A stretch of DNA of 64,000 nt from Acanthacorydalis orientalis (GCA_034766995.1 CM068318.1:39763456-39827455); one strand, 5' to 3'. Positions 1 to 13,786 are shown, counted from the stretch's first letter. Made by a program: numbers and translations. The notes: a model not told the origin generated them from the sequence alone.

Positions 1-87
1 TGGAAATGACAAATAACTAGCTTACGCGACAAATTAATTTGGCAAGTGACTACTGCATTGCGTACTCACCGAAAACCGGTATATATG

Positions 88-118
<31 letters not shown>

Positions 119-571
119 TGTGTTATATATATAAGAAAAGACAAAGAGATGGAAGGAAATATATATACACAAACACATATATGTATTGTAACAACAATAT
201 AGGCCGTGTTTGACCGTTGTGTCGCACTCGGCTCGATTATTTTTCAGCCGGTCGACGGCGAAAAAGAAATAATGTTTTTCAGTGTGACATGGTGCTAATG
301 ACTTCTTCACGCACCTGTCACCTACGCGGACATTAATGTTCATTCTAACACAATGATCTTACACAATTTCGGCACCCTTTTCCACTTTACGGGAAATTGG
401 TCCGGTTCATTAATCTGCAATCGATCATTCATCACCTTTCATTCACTCAACTTTTCTATAGGTCGAGAATTCATTTTATTTCCAACGCGTTTAGAAATAA
501 TGTTTGTGTTTTCTTTCGAATGATTGTTATTGTTTTGTGACGTTCGAGTGATGTATTAATTTTATATTATG

Positions 572-574
<3 letters not shown>
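1..574. other. GC-richer left flank, no gene recognised
   Basis: The part around 190-350 has more C, G and CpG than its surroundings and holds no transposon motif. A short (TA)n/(TATG)n tract lies at about 80-120. One minus-strand frame stays open across part of it, but it runs through the simple repeat and has no recognisable domain, so I do not call it coding. It could be unique host sequence. Confidence 0.3.

Positions 575-602
<28 letters not shown>
575..602. repeat. (TA)n microsatellite
   Basis: Uninterrupted AT dinucleotides for about 28 bases in A+T-rich DNA. Confidence 0.9.
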
Positions 603-606
<4 letters not shown>

Positions 607-688
607 TAATATAAATATATTATAAATAATATACAGGTACTTAACATTTTGATATCGTTATATAAATATGCATAATTAATAATAAAAA

Positions 689-778
689 AATTATCAATAA
701 TTATTTATTGAACATTTTTCATCAAACAAGATTGTTTGATGTGCAGGTGAACGGAAAATTCATTTAACAATAAAATAA
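689..778 (+). repeat. Long-TIR CAGT MITE, right-arm fragment
   Basis: Carries the family core of an ATCAATAAT-like stretch followed by TTTATTGAACATTTTT and then a degenerate ATTCATTT. Only the right arm is present. The left arm and centre are missing. Confidence 0.5.
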
Positions 779-819
779 TAAAATAATTAACAATAGTTCC
801 AAATACATTTTGAATTATT

Positions 820-1405
820 TTAACCCTTTGCACTCTAAATGCTCCTCCCAAGCACATACATTATTTGGGGTTGTATTCGAAGTGAACTACCAATATAGTA
901 CAATGAAGAATAAAAATACTTTGATTTACAGGTAAATTAGAGACCCACCTAAATACAGTATTCTGTCTTTTCTGTATTCAGTATTCTGCCTGATCAGTAT
1001 TTAGTAGTTTATCTAACCGAAAAAATCAAAAACTACTTTTTTCTTCATGGTTTTAAATGTAATAGATAGTGATTTTTTTCGAGATAGCAGTGATGATAAA
1101 TTTATTTTTGAAGAATATGAAAATTCATTAGAAAGTGATTGTGTTGAGGTAACAAGCAGTGATTCTGATGGTAGTCAGATTATTTTACCGGCAAGAAAAA
1201 AAGCAAGAAGATATCAATATAGTGATTTCATTTATAAAATATTTACATTATATTATAAATAATAAAACAATACTTTACATTTTTTAAAAAAATACTTATT
1301 ATTCTTGCTTTAAAAATAAATCATTTATTTCTTATGATTAAAATGCAAAAAAATCCGAGATCCTGTAAGCTTTCACCAACAACAAGTTCGAGTACAAAAG
1401 GTTAA
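820..1405 (+). mobile_element. piggyBac-like non-autonomous element with TTAA ends
   Basis: The element is flanked by TTAA on both sides, the target site duplicated by piggyBac. The inverted ends match: the left reads TTAACCCTTTGCACTC and the right, read inward, TTAACCTTTTGTACTC. At about 0.59 kb it is much shorter than an autonomous piggyBac (usually about 2.4 kb) and keeps only the start of a transposase-like frame. It is probably an internally deleted derivative mobilised in trans. Confidence 0.8.
1047..1262 (+). pseudogene. piggyBac transposase N-terminal fragment (71 aa)
   Basis: The frame opens with an ATG inside a TTAA-bounded element. It encodes an acidic, serine/aspartate-rich peptide (for example SSDSDGSQ, residues about 37-44) followed by a basic run, ARKKARR, near residues 49-55. 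That acidic-then-basic layout is typical of piggyBac transposase N-termini. The frame then reaches a stop in A+T-rich sequence, so the DDD catalytic domain and C-terminal zinc-binding region are absent. The family assignment rests on the flanking TTAA/TIR structure more than on the peptide, which is poorly conserved in this family. It is not expected to have transposition activity. It could still make a short peptide, but nothing shows expression. Confidence 0.6.
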
Positions 1406-1589
1406 TCATATTTTTTTCTTTCTTGAATATGAATATTTGTTTTGATTTTAATCCATATTTTTTATTAAAAAAACATAATTCCTTGCTAATGAATTTTTAG
1501 ATAGTACTCATATTATTCATAAATATAACTACAGGTCATTCCAATAAATATAACATTCTACTTGCGCAAATATATATGTTTTATTTACA

Positions 1590-3235
1590 CAGTGCTGACC
1601 ACATTTTTAGTAACATTATGGTATACAATTAAAATGTCGCTATATTCCAAAATACAATCACTGTTTATAACTCTAACATTTATTGGGATATATTATAACT
1701 AGTACTTCCTAAAAAAGTGTTCAGTCGAAATTAACTTTTTAGTTTTGTGATAATTCCTTCAAATAAATTTTATATATCAATAGTTGATCATAATTATTGA
1801 CGGACGTTATAATGTTGTTATTATATTCCAAATAAACAGAACAGTAAGCCACAAAAGAATTATTGAACTTGGAACAAGTGTAATATAGAATGATAGGATG
1901 TTTAGTTCAATAATTCTTTTTTTTAATTTAAAATTGAGCATGAAATAAAAAAAATGTTTATCTAATGAGAGTAGAATTATACAAAAATTTGCATAATGGA
2001 AATAAATATTTAAGTGAAATTGCCCTAATTTCTCAGTGTTCAAAAAATATGATGACAAATCCTTTAAAACTTCAAAAATAATTTAAAAATTCTTCAAAAA
2101 CAATGAACCGAAACAAAATATAAGCATTAAAAAATACTGTCGTGTTTTATATTTACACAAAAAAATCAGCTTGAATCTTCAAAAGACATAAAAGAATAGC
2201 TAGGATTAATCTTCAACGCTTATACAATTTACAGGCAACTTGTTGAACAAAATCTTCTAGGTAGATCAGTTATAAAAGTTCCTAATTTGTGTAAAAGAAA
2301 TTATGAAAATAAGCTACGATTCACTAAAGAAAATAAATAGTGAACGGAAACATCAACAATGAGAAAATGGAAAAATTACATAAGAATAAAAAAAATGAGG
2401 AGTATTCGATGAAGCGACGAAGTGAATTTTTTTTTTAGTTCCAATGGAAAACTATTCCCCAGAAGGACAACCAAACAAACAGCTATTCTTCAAATACCAA
2501 AAAACATTATAAAACACGGAGCTGTAAATATTAAAGTTTGGAAATGTTTTTCTTTATATGATGATGTTAGATGAATATTTTGTATTAAGTAAATCATGAA
2601 TAAAAAGAATATTGTTAAGAAAGTTATACTACTGTATGCTGAATAAAACATGGCGTTTCGATACATTCTCCAGCAGTATAATAACCCGAAGTACACCTCT
2701 AAATTGTCGAAACGTTTTTTTTAAATCGAATAATATAACAGTGATATCGTGCCCACCGGAGTTTCTGGATCTAAATACGATATAAAATCTATAGAAAGAT
2801 GTTAAAAAGCCTGTACCAAAAAAAAGATCAAAAATCAAAATAATTTGTGGATCTAGAATTTAAACAAGCATACCAACCTATTCTAGAGGATATATGTTAG
2901 CGCTTCATTGAATCAGTGCATAGACTATGCAAGGCAGTTATTAAAAATTAAAGATAAGTCAGAAAATGTTAACATAAATAGACAAAAATTAATTTAGAAA
3001 TGAATTATTATTATTTCTAAGAAGACGGTGTTTGTTCGAAAAATATTCGTCGAATTTTATCAATTATCAAGTCGATTTCAAGATACAAAAATTATAAAAA
3101 AAATTATGTATATTTTAAAAGCTCTTTAATAAAATAAATAAACGCTAAAAATTATATACTTGAATTTGTTTTCAAATAATTAAGAGTTACATTTGAATAA
3201 TTTTTTAGATGTCCTTAAGAATATATCCGACATTG
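1590..3235 (+). mobile_element. Decayed Tc1-like element, about full length
   Basis: The left end begins CAGTGCTGACCACATTTTTA and the right end, read inward, is a diverged inverted copy (CAATGTCGGATATATTCTTA). TA lies next to or very near both ends. The length of about 1.65 kb is normal for a Tc1 element. A Tc1-type transposase in plus orientation is recognisable in the right half. The ends are imperfect, so the exact borders are approximate. Confidence 0.65.
2050..2950 (+). pseudogene. Tc1-like (DD34E) transposase pseudogene
   Basis: Tc1 transposases cut and paste the element through a DD34E catalytic triad. Here the conserved blocks can be read only by changing frame. LQQYNNPKYTSKL (from 2668) corresponds to the family FQQDNDPKHTS block, with the second catalytic Asp replaced by Tyr. 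SNNITVISCPPEFLDLN follows about 20 codons on and matches the block before the final Glu (PAQSPDLNPIE). The C-terminal ESVHRLCKAVIKN (2905-2946) matches the family SMPRRC..VIKN ending. Stops and frameshifts occur between these blocks, and the N-terminal helix-turn-helix region is barely recognisable. The gene is dead and old. The superfamily call is firm, but the subfamily is not determined. Confidence 0.75.
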
Positions 3236-3623
3236 TATATTTATTCAATCACTTAACAATTACTATCAACCACTGAAAAATATCGAAATTCGCCTAAACA
3301 ATTTTCTAGATAAGGATTATATTCGCAATTATGAAGTTATAAAAATATTACATTGATTATACAGCGACAACCATGTAACGTTTTAAATATGCCTCCCGGT
3401 GGCTTTCTGACTATATGCAAAGTAATCACTACGATTCGATTCGATTTGTCACCCTATTCTGTTTACCGGTCTGCATTCAATGTATATCCGATTACCTGAA
3501 CACACTAAAGGTCCTAACTTATTAGTATAATATATACTAGCTAACTATGTACATTTGTTGAGATTAAAATAGGATTTCTATTTGTATAACGCTATTTATA
3601 GCACATGTTATACAAATAGAATT

Positions 3624-3628
<5 letters not shown>

Positions 3629-3676
<48 letters not shown>
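3629..3676. repeat. (TA)n microsatellite
   Basis: About 48 bases of pure AT repeat. It abuts TTGAACCTCGATTTTGGCG, which resembles a pogo/Tigger end that may have been cut off by the repeat. Confidence 0.9.
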
Positions 3677-3678
<2 letters not shown>

Positions 3679-4597
3679 GAACCTCGATTTTGGCGAATTT
3701 GACTATTCACGAATTTACAATCAATAATTAAATGGGAATTATTTTGAACTTTAACGGCTTATTGTAGAAAATCATGGACGGAGCGCGTAGACTAGAAAAT
3801 GTAAACAAAACTGAAAAAAATTAGTAAGTCATAAATGTAGAAAATATATGTATTATTAATTTATTTTCTTACTTACTACCATAAAAATATACACAAATCA
3901 TACTGATAAAAACACAGGAAAAATTCTGATTGGACAAGAAAAAATACAAAATTAATTATTTGATCCTTCCAAACAAATGAAAAAAATGGTAAAAAGTTGA
4001 TTTAACATCTACGATGAGAAATGAAATGGTTTATAATAGTATTATTCTCTATGGATATTAATACATAATATGACTTGCTATTTATCAGCTAAGGTTTTGA
4101 TATCGCAACATATAGGTGTAATGTGTACATGAACTTGGAACGAAGAAAAAATAAAAAGTTAAAAAAAAGTCACATTAAATAAATGATATTAAGAAAGTGA
4201 AAAAAGAGAATCGAGCACTAAACTTAGCCCTTTCGTTACTAATGGGATAGATATGTTCCATCGATTTTTAAAAATTCATATCGGGGAAATAATTTACATA
4301 GTGAATCCACTATAAAATACTGATGGGACAAAAGATGTCAGAAAATTCCTGAACAATAATTTTGAATAGTTTTAACTTCCTTTCAATGCAATTACCATTT
4401 ACCAAAATTATTAAGAAAAGAGGACTTATTGAAAGGGGTAAGGCGAGAAGGGATAAGCTAACCATGCTGTTTTGTATTATAAAACCTACCATAAAGTTTA
4501 CATACTGTAAGGGTTTGGGAGGACTAGAGATTACATTTCGGTTTTACACTTTCACGGAGGTCCTATGCCCTTAACCGCGCGAATGTGAAGGGCCAGC

Positions 4598-4599
<2 letters not shown>
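3677..4599. other. Gene-free A+T-rich stretch
   Basis: The first 40 bases look like a worn pogo/Tigger terminal sequence. At about 4569-4592, CCCTT and AAGGG arms flank an AACCGCGCG segment. Short frames on both strands around 4310-4570 overlap each other and match no family I know. I see no exon. Confidence 0.35.

Positions 4600-4662
<63 letters not shown>
4600..4662. repeat. (TA)n microsatellite, long
   Basis: About 63 bases of AT repeat, with smaller AT tracts at about 4668-4680 and 4731-4744. Confidence 0.95.
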
Positions 4663-4665
<3 letters not shown>

Positions 4666-4800
4666 TTATATATATATATAAAGTTTGCAAAAAATAATTG
4701 ACTGACATGTTTATATAGACATACTAATTTATATATATATATATAACGATTAAGTTGCCTTATATCTGATAATAATTATATAGACATAATGAGTTTTAAA

Positions 4801-4912
4801 AAATATATTTATTGTTTCATTCGGTTGCATGTACAAGCTTATAATTGACAAGTGGGCGAGCACAGCGAGCCCGGGGATTAGTGAGCGAAGCAAGCAGGAG
4901 ACCAACCACCTA
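4801..4912 (+). repeat. GC-rich hairpin repeat, copy 1
   Basis: This is the same sequence as the 19004-19136 repeat but in reverse orientation. Both contain the block AAGTGGGCGA, then a CAGCGAGC segment, then a GAGCGNAGNNAGC segment, preceded by a TTTATTGT..CGGTT stretch. This copy has lost the terminal GGGGGC/GCCCCC hairpin. Its GC-rich end runs into (GT)n/(TATG)n at 4915-4970. GC content and base order are unlike the surroundings. Confidence 0.7.
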
Positions 4913-4972
4913 GTGTGTGTGTGTGTATGTATGTACATATATATATATGTATGTATGTATGTATGTGTGTAT
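4913..4972. repeat. Compound (GT)n/(TATG)n/(TA)n
   Basis: GT repeats pass into TATG and TA units next to the GC-rich repeat. Confidence 0.85.
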
Positions 4973-5239
4973 AAACATACGCACCAAACACAGTTAATCA
5001 CAGAAATATTCGACCACATTCATAGACCGTATATTTTATTTGATAAATTAAGTTTAAAATAAAGAAAAAAATATTGTGAATACGATTTATGAATTGTTTT
5101 CCAAATATTATGTTTTAATTTAAGGCAAGTAACTTATTTTCTAAAAAATGACAATTTTCAATTCAAGTTACAACATCGAGACTCAAAACTAGGGAAACAA
5201 ATTCGAAAATTCGGTCTTCCCATAATCAAATAGCGTTTA

Positions 5240-5690
5240 TTTCTTCTTTGATATGAAAAACATTATTATGACTCATTGTCTGCCACATGGAACAACAATG
5301 AACAAGCAGAAATATGTGAAAGCTCTTGATGAGGAGCTTGGCGGTGCTATTCGAAAAAAAACGCCCGGAACTTCTTAGAAGGACGAAAACGCAAGGCTCC
5401 ACACAGCTAATTTGATGCTGTGTGTGATTAGAAAACTTGAATCAGAGATCTCATCACATGTCCCTTTATACACCGAATCTGGCACCTTGTGACATGCTAA
5501 TTTCCACTGCTCCAAAAAAATCAAAAAGGGAATAGTTTTGTACCTTATTAAGAGCTCTGTAAGTTCATAACAGCCGCTTTGTACAGAACAGAAGATAACG
5601 GGCTCCAAGAAGCTATCGATGCGTGGATAAGGCGATATCAAAACTGCATTGAAAAGAAAATTGTCATATGAAAATTAAAATGTTTTTTTG
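5240..5690 (+). pseudogene. mariner transposase C-terminal fragment
   Basis: Blocks of a DD34D mariner transposase appear in shifting frames. HCLPHGTTMNKQKY (from about 5275) fits the conserved H..PPGTTVN region. DENARLHTANLM fits the HDNARPHTA block that holds the second catalytic Asp. YTPNLAPCD fits the YSPDLAPCD block with the third Asp kept. Near the end, a frame reading EAIDAWIRRYQNCIEK resembles the family C-terminus. At least two stops and two frameshifts separate them, and the N-terminal DNA-binding half is missing. No matching terminal inverted repeats were found, so the element borders are unknown. Its sequence differs from the other mariners in this window, so it is a separate lineage. 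Confidence 0.65.
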
Positions 5691-6053
5691 ACTCATTTCG
5701 CTCCTTAAATTATTACCTTTATATACGCATATAATATTATATTAAAAGTATTTATATTGAATATGACTGTATATGTGTTAAAATTATTCAAACGATGGTT
5801 ATTTGACAGTAATATTATATGAAGATGATATACAATGTCGTTGTGGAATTGAGTAGTTTCAGCTCTAAATGATCTTATATAAACATAATGTTAATGTATC
5901 TCACATAGCAATGTAAAATTATCCAACTGAGTGTAACGATAAATTATCTAACGTACAATATGCAGTTTAACTATCATAGGGAAACATCTCATCTTTCCTC
6001 CATATCTCTCTCTCTCTCTTCACATATACATTCATGTACACGCACACGCACGC

Positions 6054-6054
<1 letters not shown>
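5691..6054. other. Gene-free stretch
   Basis: A+T-rich, with a short (CT)n tract at about 6004-6020. No feature recognised. Confidence 0.4.

Positions 6055-6101
<47 letters not shown>
6055..6101. repeat. (TA)n microsatellite
   Basis: About 46 bases of AT, preceded by CACACGCACGCA-type repeats. Confidence 0.95.
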
Positions 6102-6104
<3 letters not shown>

Positions 6105-6380
6105 GGTGCGGTGCACAAACAGTCGGAGTGTGGTGTCCGTGGGCGATGCGGTTTATCTTCAATGTTCTCTCCCGGTCGCGGTGATGGTTCCGGTCGTTCT
6201 CTATGCGAAGGTGGCACAAACGACTTGACCTGATACACTCTCGAGATTACGGATTAATAGCAGATGATGTTATAGTCGGATGAGTTCGATACGTCGGATT
6301 CAAAACATCGAATTTATATCAATGTCAAAGTGAGTGAAGGTAGCTTGTCGCATACGGAGGATAAAAATAACATGTGCCTC
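6102..6380. other. CpG-rich island A
   Basis: GC-richer than its surroundings with many CpGs, and no transposon motif. A good donor-like GTGAGT follows TCAA near 6329. Open frames are short on both strands. It could be an untranslated exon, a promoter or an enhancer. The sequence alone does not decide. Confidence 0.3.
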
Positions 6381-6618
6381 GGACGTATGAAAAATAAATA
6401 GAATCAAACAAAAACAGAGTTGAGGTGCACACGTTCTGATTCGCATTCTTGATTAAATAAATAAATACAGCGAGATCGATTATGTTTTTGTTTCGAATGG
6501 AATTTTCAATTTAAAACTCGATACTAATATAATAAAGAAAAAAAGTGTTGTTTTATTAAACACACGCTTTATTTCATTTCTCAAATTGATTTTTTGCTGA
6601 TGCCAGTTACACAAACAT

Positions 6619-6655
<37 letters not shown>

Positions 6656-6656
6656 A
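6619..6656. repeat. Compound (TA)n(GA)n
   Basis: AT repeat passing directly into GA repeat. Confidence 0.9.
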
Positions 6657-6779
6657 GATAGTATTCCTATACCTGCCAGTAAATATAAAAATTGTAAATC
6701 CTTAATAGCATTAGTAGAAAAATTGTTAATTAACAGTTTGAATACTAGGGGTCATTACAAAAATCTTACAGAATAGTAC

Positions 6780-6960
6780 CACGCGCGATAGGGCTTGTTT
6801 AGAATGACTTCAAAAGACACCAGGCAGCGCGGTCGCGTTCTCTAATTCAATGTCAAAAAATGGAAATCGGCGCGATCGCGCTTTTTACTGTCGACGCGCT
6901 GCAATAAAATCCGAGCGCACCATCATTTAAGAATCGCGATTCGATATAGTGGTATACTCG
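6780..6960. other. CpG-rich island B with CG-palindromes
   Basis: Contains GCGCGGTCGCG, GGCGCGATCGCGC and CGACGCGC within about 100 bases. This is a striking density of self-complementary CG motifs in A+T-rich DNA. No frame of note. Confidence 0.35.

Positions 6961-9028
<2,068 letters not shown>

Positions 9029-9091
<63 letters not shown>
9029..9091. repeat. (TA)n microsatellite
   Basis: About 62 bases of AT repeat. Confidence 0.95.
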
Positions 9092-9092
<1 letters not shown>

Positions 9093-9559
9093 ATATAAAA
9101 AATGAAAAAAAGATATTACGGTTGGATAAGTCCATAGTTTAAGACCAGAGATTGTTTGAGTTTTTATTTTTAAAATAGATTTTTTAAAAAAGAATTGTAT
9201 AATGTTTTGTATTAGTAAACTGAAAAAAAAACAGGAATGATTGTTGACTTCTTAATGATAATATTTAAGAATTGATTATATTAAATAAATTAATATTTTA
9301 TTATTATTCGTGACTAGAAGAGTGTTTACAGTTCCATCATATATCTCGTTAACTATTTTAGATTATTATTTAAGTTGAAATAAAGATATATTTTATCATT
9401 TTTAAGCCCAGTTCTCTTTTATTCAAGATTATTTCTCTGCTATTTAAGTATACATGGCCGAGCTAATAATCATTTTCAATAAAAATATTAGAATTCTTTT
9501 AGTTATGTCACAAAATGTATCTTATAAATCTTTATAATCCAGCAAAACAATTATAAATA

Positions 9560-10118
9560 TTAGGTTGGTAGGAAAATAATTGCGGTTTTTGTTACTTGAA
9601 TTATAACTAGACTTTTTCAATGAAAGTGTCGTTCCATTGTGCATATGTTAATATCATTTTAAAGTGCATTTGTTGGTCTGCATTTTGGTAACATCGACTT
9701 TGGTTTTATTATTAATTTTGCTTCAAATTGAGTTATTCAATTAAAGATGGAAAAGAAGCAATTAAGACCAATTTTTATGAGTTCAAAACGTAGTAATAAA
9801 AGCAGCAAAAACTGTTCGTAAAATAAATGATACTCTTGGTGTGTGTAATGTTAAAGAATATACGGTGAAATGGTAGTTCTAAAAATTTTGTGCTGGAGAC
9901 TAAAGCTTTCAAGATGAAGAAAGTAACGGGCGTTCGTCTTCAGTTCATAACGGCCAACTGAAGGCGTTAGTTAAATCAGAAGCACGCGCAACAATTCTAA
10001 AGCTTGCACAAAAGTTAGGCATTAATCTTTCAACAGTTCTGGGACACTCAAAATCACTTAAATTAAATAAAATATATGAATTTAAAAGTCACAAACCACA
10101 ATTATTTTTCTAACCTAA
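9560..10118 (+). mobile_element. mariner deletion derivative with Hsmar1-like ends, copy 1
   Basis: The left end begins TTAGGTTGGTAGGAAAATAA and the right end, read inward, TTAGGTTAGAAAAATAATTG. These are inverted repeats of about 30 bases bounded by TA. They closely resemble the TTAGGTTGGTGCAAAAGTAA end known from Hsmar1/cecropia-type mariners. At 559 bp against about 1.3 kb for a full element, the catalytic part is deleted. Its sister at 29756-30305 has the same layout. Confidence 0.85.
9747..10113 (+). pseudogene. mariner transposase N-terminal fragment
   Basis: This is the remainder of a cecropia-type mariner transposase. The start region MEKKQLRPIF matches the family opening (M..K.QLR.I..YEFK). 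After frameshifts, GRSSVHNGQLKALVKSE, LKLAQKLGINLSTVLGH and SKSLKLNKIYEF are open to a TAA inside the right inverted repeat. These correspond to the two helix-turn-helix DNA-binding motifs. The whole DD34D catalytic domain is absent, so the frame passes from the second DNA-binding motif almost straight into the terminal repeat. The protein could at most bind ends. It has stops and shifts even there. Confidence 0.75.
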
Positions 10119-10194
10119 TATAAATAAATTATTTATTTTATTTCGATTTCTATTGATTCAGAAAATAAATTTCCTTGGTATTCTCTCTCTCTTT

Positions 10195-11244
<1,050 letters not shown>

Positions 11245-11278
11245 TATATATATATATATGTATATATATATACATATG

Positions 11279-11314
<36 letters not shown>

Positions 11315-11341
11315 AGAGAGAGAGAGAGAGGGGGAGAGAGA
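11245..11341. repeat. Compound (TA)n(GA)n
   Basis: Interrupted AT repeat followed by about 25 bases of GA/GGGGA repeat. Confidence 0.9.
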
Positions 11342-11535
11342 AACAGATAATAAGAGTGGTTTAACTATTGAAAAAATAAAAAGTGAAATAGCTGAGAGCA
11401 AAAAATGGAAACATGAGAACGCTTTGGGTGTAATTTACTCGTACATGTAATACAAATAAAGCCAGTTTAAAATAAGTGTATGAAATTATAAAAGCACTAT
11501 AAATAAATGGTTGTCTAAATAATTGTTTAAAATGC

Positions 11536-11950
11536 TTAACCCCTTGACATACAAAGACGTCTCTGACACGCAGTGTGTTCCTTATGCCAATGTAAACATT
11601 TATTTAATAATTTTAACAATATCATATATTTTTATATCGATCGCTGATACTCCATGAATTATAAAATATATTCATAATTTTTTTCGCAAACATTTTGAAG
11701 CATATAAATTATCGTAACATATGCATCTGTCAGATTTTTCATATCAATTATAATGAAGCAAACAAACATTAAAATGAATATCACTAAGAACTGATTATTG
11801 AATAAAATAAAGTACTATTAACTCTTTAACATACAAAGACATCTCTGATAAATCATGTGTTTCTTATGCCTTTGTAAGCATTGACGTCTCTGAAACGCAC
11901 GCAGATTTCATTCACTTTAGTGCAGCTATGAAGCAAATATTAAAAAGAAG

Positions 11951-12000
<50 letters not shown>

Positions 12001-12452
12001 GTGTTAAAGTGTGAACAGAAACGAGCATTGCACCATGTCTGCTTTGAATTTGTACAAAAATGACAGTGAAAACTAAATGGACTATTCGAGTGAGGGGATA
12101 TTTTCCTGAACATATACCTTCCTATAACAAAAATCAACATCCAGCAAACATTCCACGTAAGTTCAAAAAATAATATAGGAAGCGAAACAACTTGACAGTG
12201 TAAAAAATGTCAAATACCTCCACATTTACCAGAATGTTTCGAAACGTTTCATTATCTACGGGACAATTGAATTACTGTTTAATTTATTATTTAATTATTC
12301 TTCATTAATTGTGGTTATTGGTACTGAATTATAATATTTAGAAATATATAAATATTATTTTCTTTATTAAGCTTACACAAACGTGAAGCTGGAAAAAAAA
12401 TAGTATTTTTGGTTATATCGAATTTCAATTAATTTGTATGTCAAGTGGTTAA
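11536..12452 (+). mobile_element. piggyBac-like element remnant with duplicated left end
   Basis: TTAA flanks both sides. The left end reads TTAACCCCTTGACATACAAA and the right, read inward, TTAACCACTTGACATACAAA, so 19 of 20 bases agree. A second left-type end, TTAACTCTTTAACATACAAA, lies at 11818. Both left ends continue with similar GACRTCTCTGA, GTGTKYCTTATGCC segments. Remains of the transposase C-terminus lie just inside the right end. A (TA)n tract (11953-11998) has grown in the middle. Confidence 0.85.
12060..12270 (+). pseudogene. piggyBac transposase C-terminal remnant
   Basis: Two blocks typical of the piggyBac C-terminus are present. VRGYFPEHIPSYNKNQHPA (from 12090) fits the family pattern of a G.HFP..IPPT...K..P.R linker. 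About 35 codons on, in another frame, CKKCQIPPHLPECFETFH (from 12199) fits the cysteine-rich zinc-binding tail (C..C......CF..YH), which ends at a TGA. That tail binds DNA ends and nuclear partners in the family. Everything before it, including the DDD catalytic domain, is gone. The position next to the right TTAA end is where a transposase C-terminus should lie. Confidence 0.7.
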
Positions 12453-12479
12453 TAATATCTCTAAAATATAATTTATTCT

Positions 12480-12909
12480 TTAACCCTTTGATCCCTGTAA
12501 GCTGGAAAACCGGCTTGAAGAAGTAACGCATGTACCCGACCGACCGGCATACCGGCCTCTGTAGCTACCATCATAACACTATGGCTTGGTATAAGGGCCC
12601 GCATATAAAAAGGTATAAAAGGTGTATCATTCCAAGGTTGAATACTGGAGATGAATTGATTTTTATTTATTATAATTTATTTATTTATATATTCATATTA
12701 TATGTTTATATTCCTTATGTTTATATTTTATGTATATGTATTATATATTAGTATATTTTTATGTTTTTTTTTTGTTTACACATCTATTATATTATATTTT
12801 TATGCAATAAATGAATAAATACTATTAAGTTGATAATTTGTCAAACATTGCTCAGGAGTCCAGGGTCACGGTGCTAGTAAAATGAGGAGCTTAAGGTTTA
12901 ATGGGTTAA
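12480..12909. mobile_element. Probable piggyBac-like MITE
   Basis: TTAA lies on both sides. The left reads TTAACCCTTTGATCC and the right, read inward, TTAACCCATTAAACC, both followed by a T(G)TAAGCT-like segment. About 430 bp. The left part has a GC-rich ACCGGC..CCGACCGACCGGC cluster. No transposase motif is seen. The ends match less well than in the neighbouring element that finishes about 30 bp upstream. Confidence 0.5.
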
Positions 12910-13274
12910 GAAGCTCTCTTTATACCAAGAAATATCTGAATAATGTATTTACATGTTATTTTTTTGATGTTTCACATACATTCAAATTATAACAAAAATA
13001 AATGTTAAATATGTAAAAAATTAATCAAATATAATAGAAAAATATTACTGTGGAAATAAGTATTTGTGTAAGCACTTGTATGTGCATGATGTGAGCATGT
13101 GTGTGTGTGTATGTGTGTATATTTGTGTGTACATAGTTAAACCCATTGAAAATATAAACTCATGTAATTTTGTAAGAATTCGTGTGTGTAAGTAATCTGG
13201 CTTTATACAAAAGTACTCGATATTTTATAAGAAAATATTTCAAAAGTTTTTTTTTATTAAAATGTTACATACAA

Positions 13275-13277
<3 letters not shown>
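12910..13277. other. Gene-free stretch with (GT)n
   Basis: A GTGTGT/ATGTGT tract lies at about 13096-13130. No gene seen. Confidence 0.4.
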
Positions 13278-13315
<38 letters not shown>

Positions 13316-13394
13316 TATACCTAAGAAAAAGAATATAAAAAATTGCAGGAATTTTCCGACAAGAGCAATTTTAAAGTGAAATAAACAATTTAAT

Positions 13395-13425
<31 letters not shown>

Positions 13426-13426
13426 A
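13278..13426. repeat. Two (TA)n tracts
   Basis: AT runs at about 13278-13312 and 13398-13425. Confidence 0.95.
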
Positions 13427-13449
13427 CAAAAATACATGTAGATGATTTA

Positions 13450-13690
13450 CTTTTGCTCGTAACCGCTTGCCAACTCGGCGTGTCTGATTCCATAAAACAT
13501 TCCATTTAAGTACATGACTACAGTTCTCTTGTACATTCTGCATATTATTATTCTTTCATCAAAGAATTCATGTCAGAAATTTAAGATTACACGAACTCTA
13601 TGCGACGTTGCGTTATCCTGCTGTAAATACCCTCAAGAAAGTTCATCGTCGTGTAGCTGCTAAATGGACGGATTCCAAATGATGCCAATT
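13450..13690 (-). pseudogene. Tc1-like transposase fragment
   Basis: On the minus strand, GYLQQDNATSHRVRVIL (about 13632-13580) matches the block around the second catalytic Asp of Tc1 transposases (FQQDNAPCHTAR). After a frame change, VLWNQTRRVGKRLRAK (about 13500-13450) resembles the region after the final Glu (EHVWDQLGRRVR). The linking segment that should hold the last catalytic residue is scrambled. No terminal repeats were found. It is a different lineage from the element at 1590-3235. Confidence 0.55.
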
Positions 13691-13786
13691 TAACGTTCTG
13701 TATAAATTGTGACATTCAAGAAAATTAGTCATACAATGACGTTTTTTTTTCTCTCTTTGCAGCGTTCACGAGACATTTTTTATACA

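Noticed and set aside
4201..4590. Possible piggyBac element between CCCTTTCG near 4230 and CCCTTAACC near 4567
   Set aside because: The left flank is TTAG rather than TTAA, and the supposed ends do not form an inverted repeat.
5375..5641. 88-codon minus-strand frame
   Set aside because: It is antisense to the mariner transposase fragment, whose plus-strand blocks match the family.
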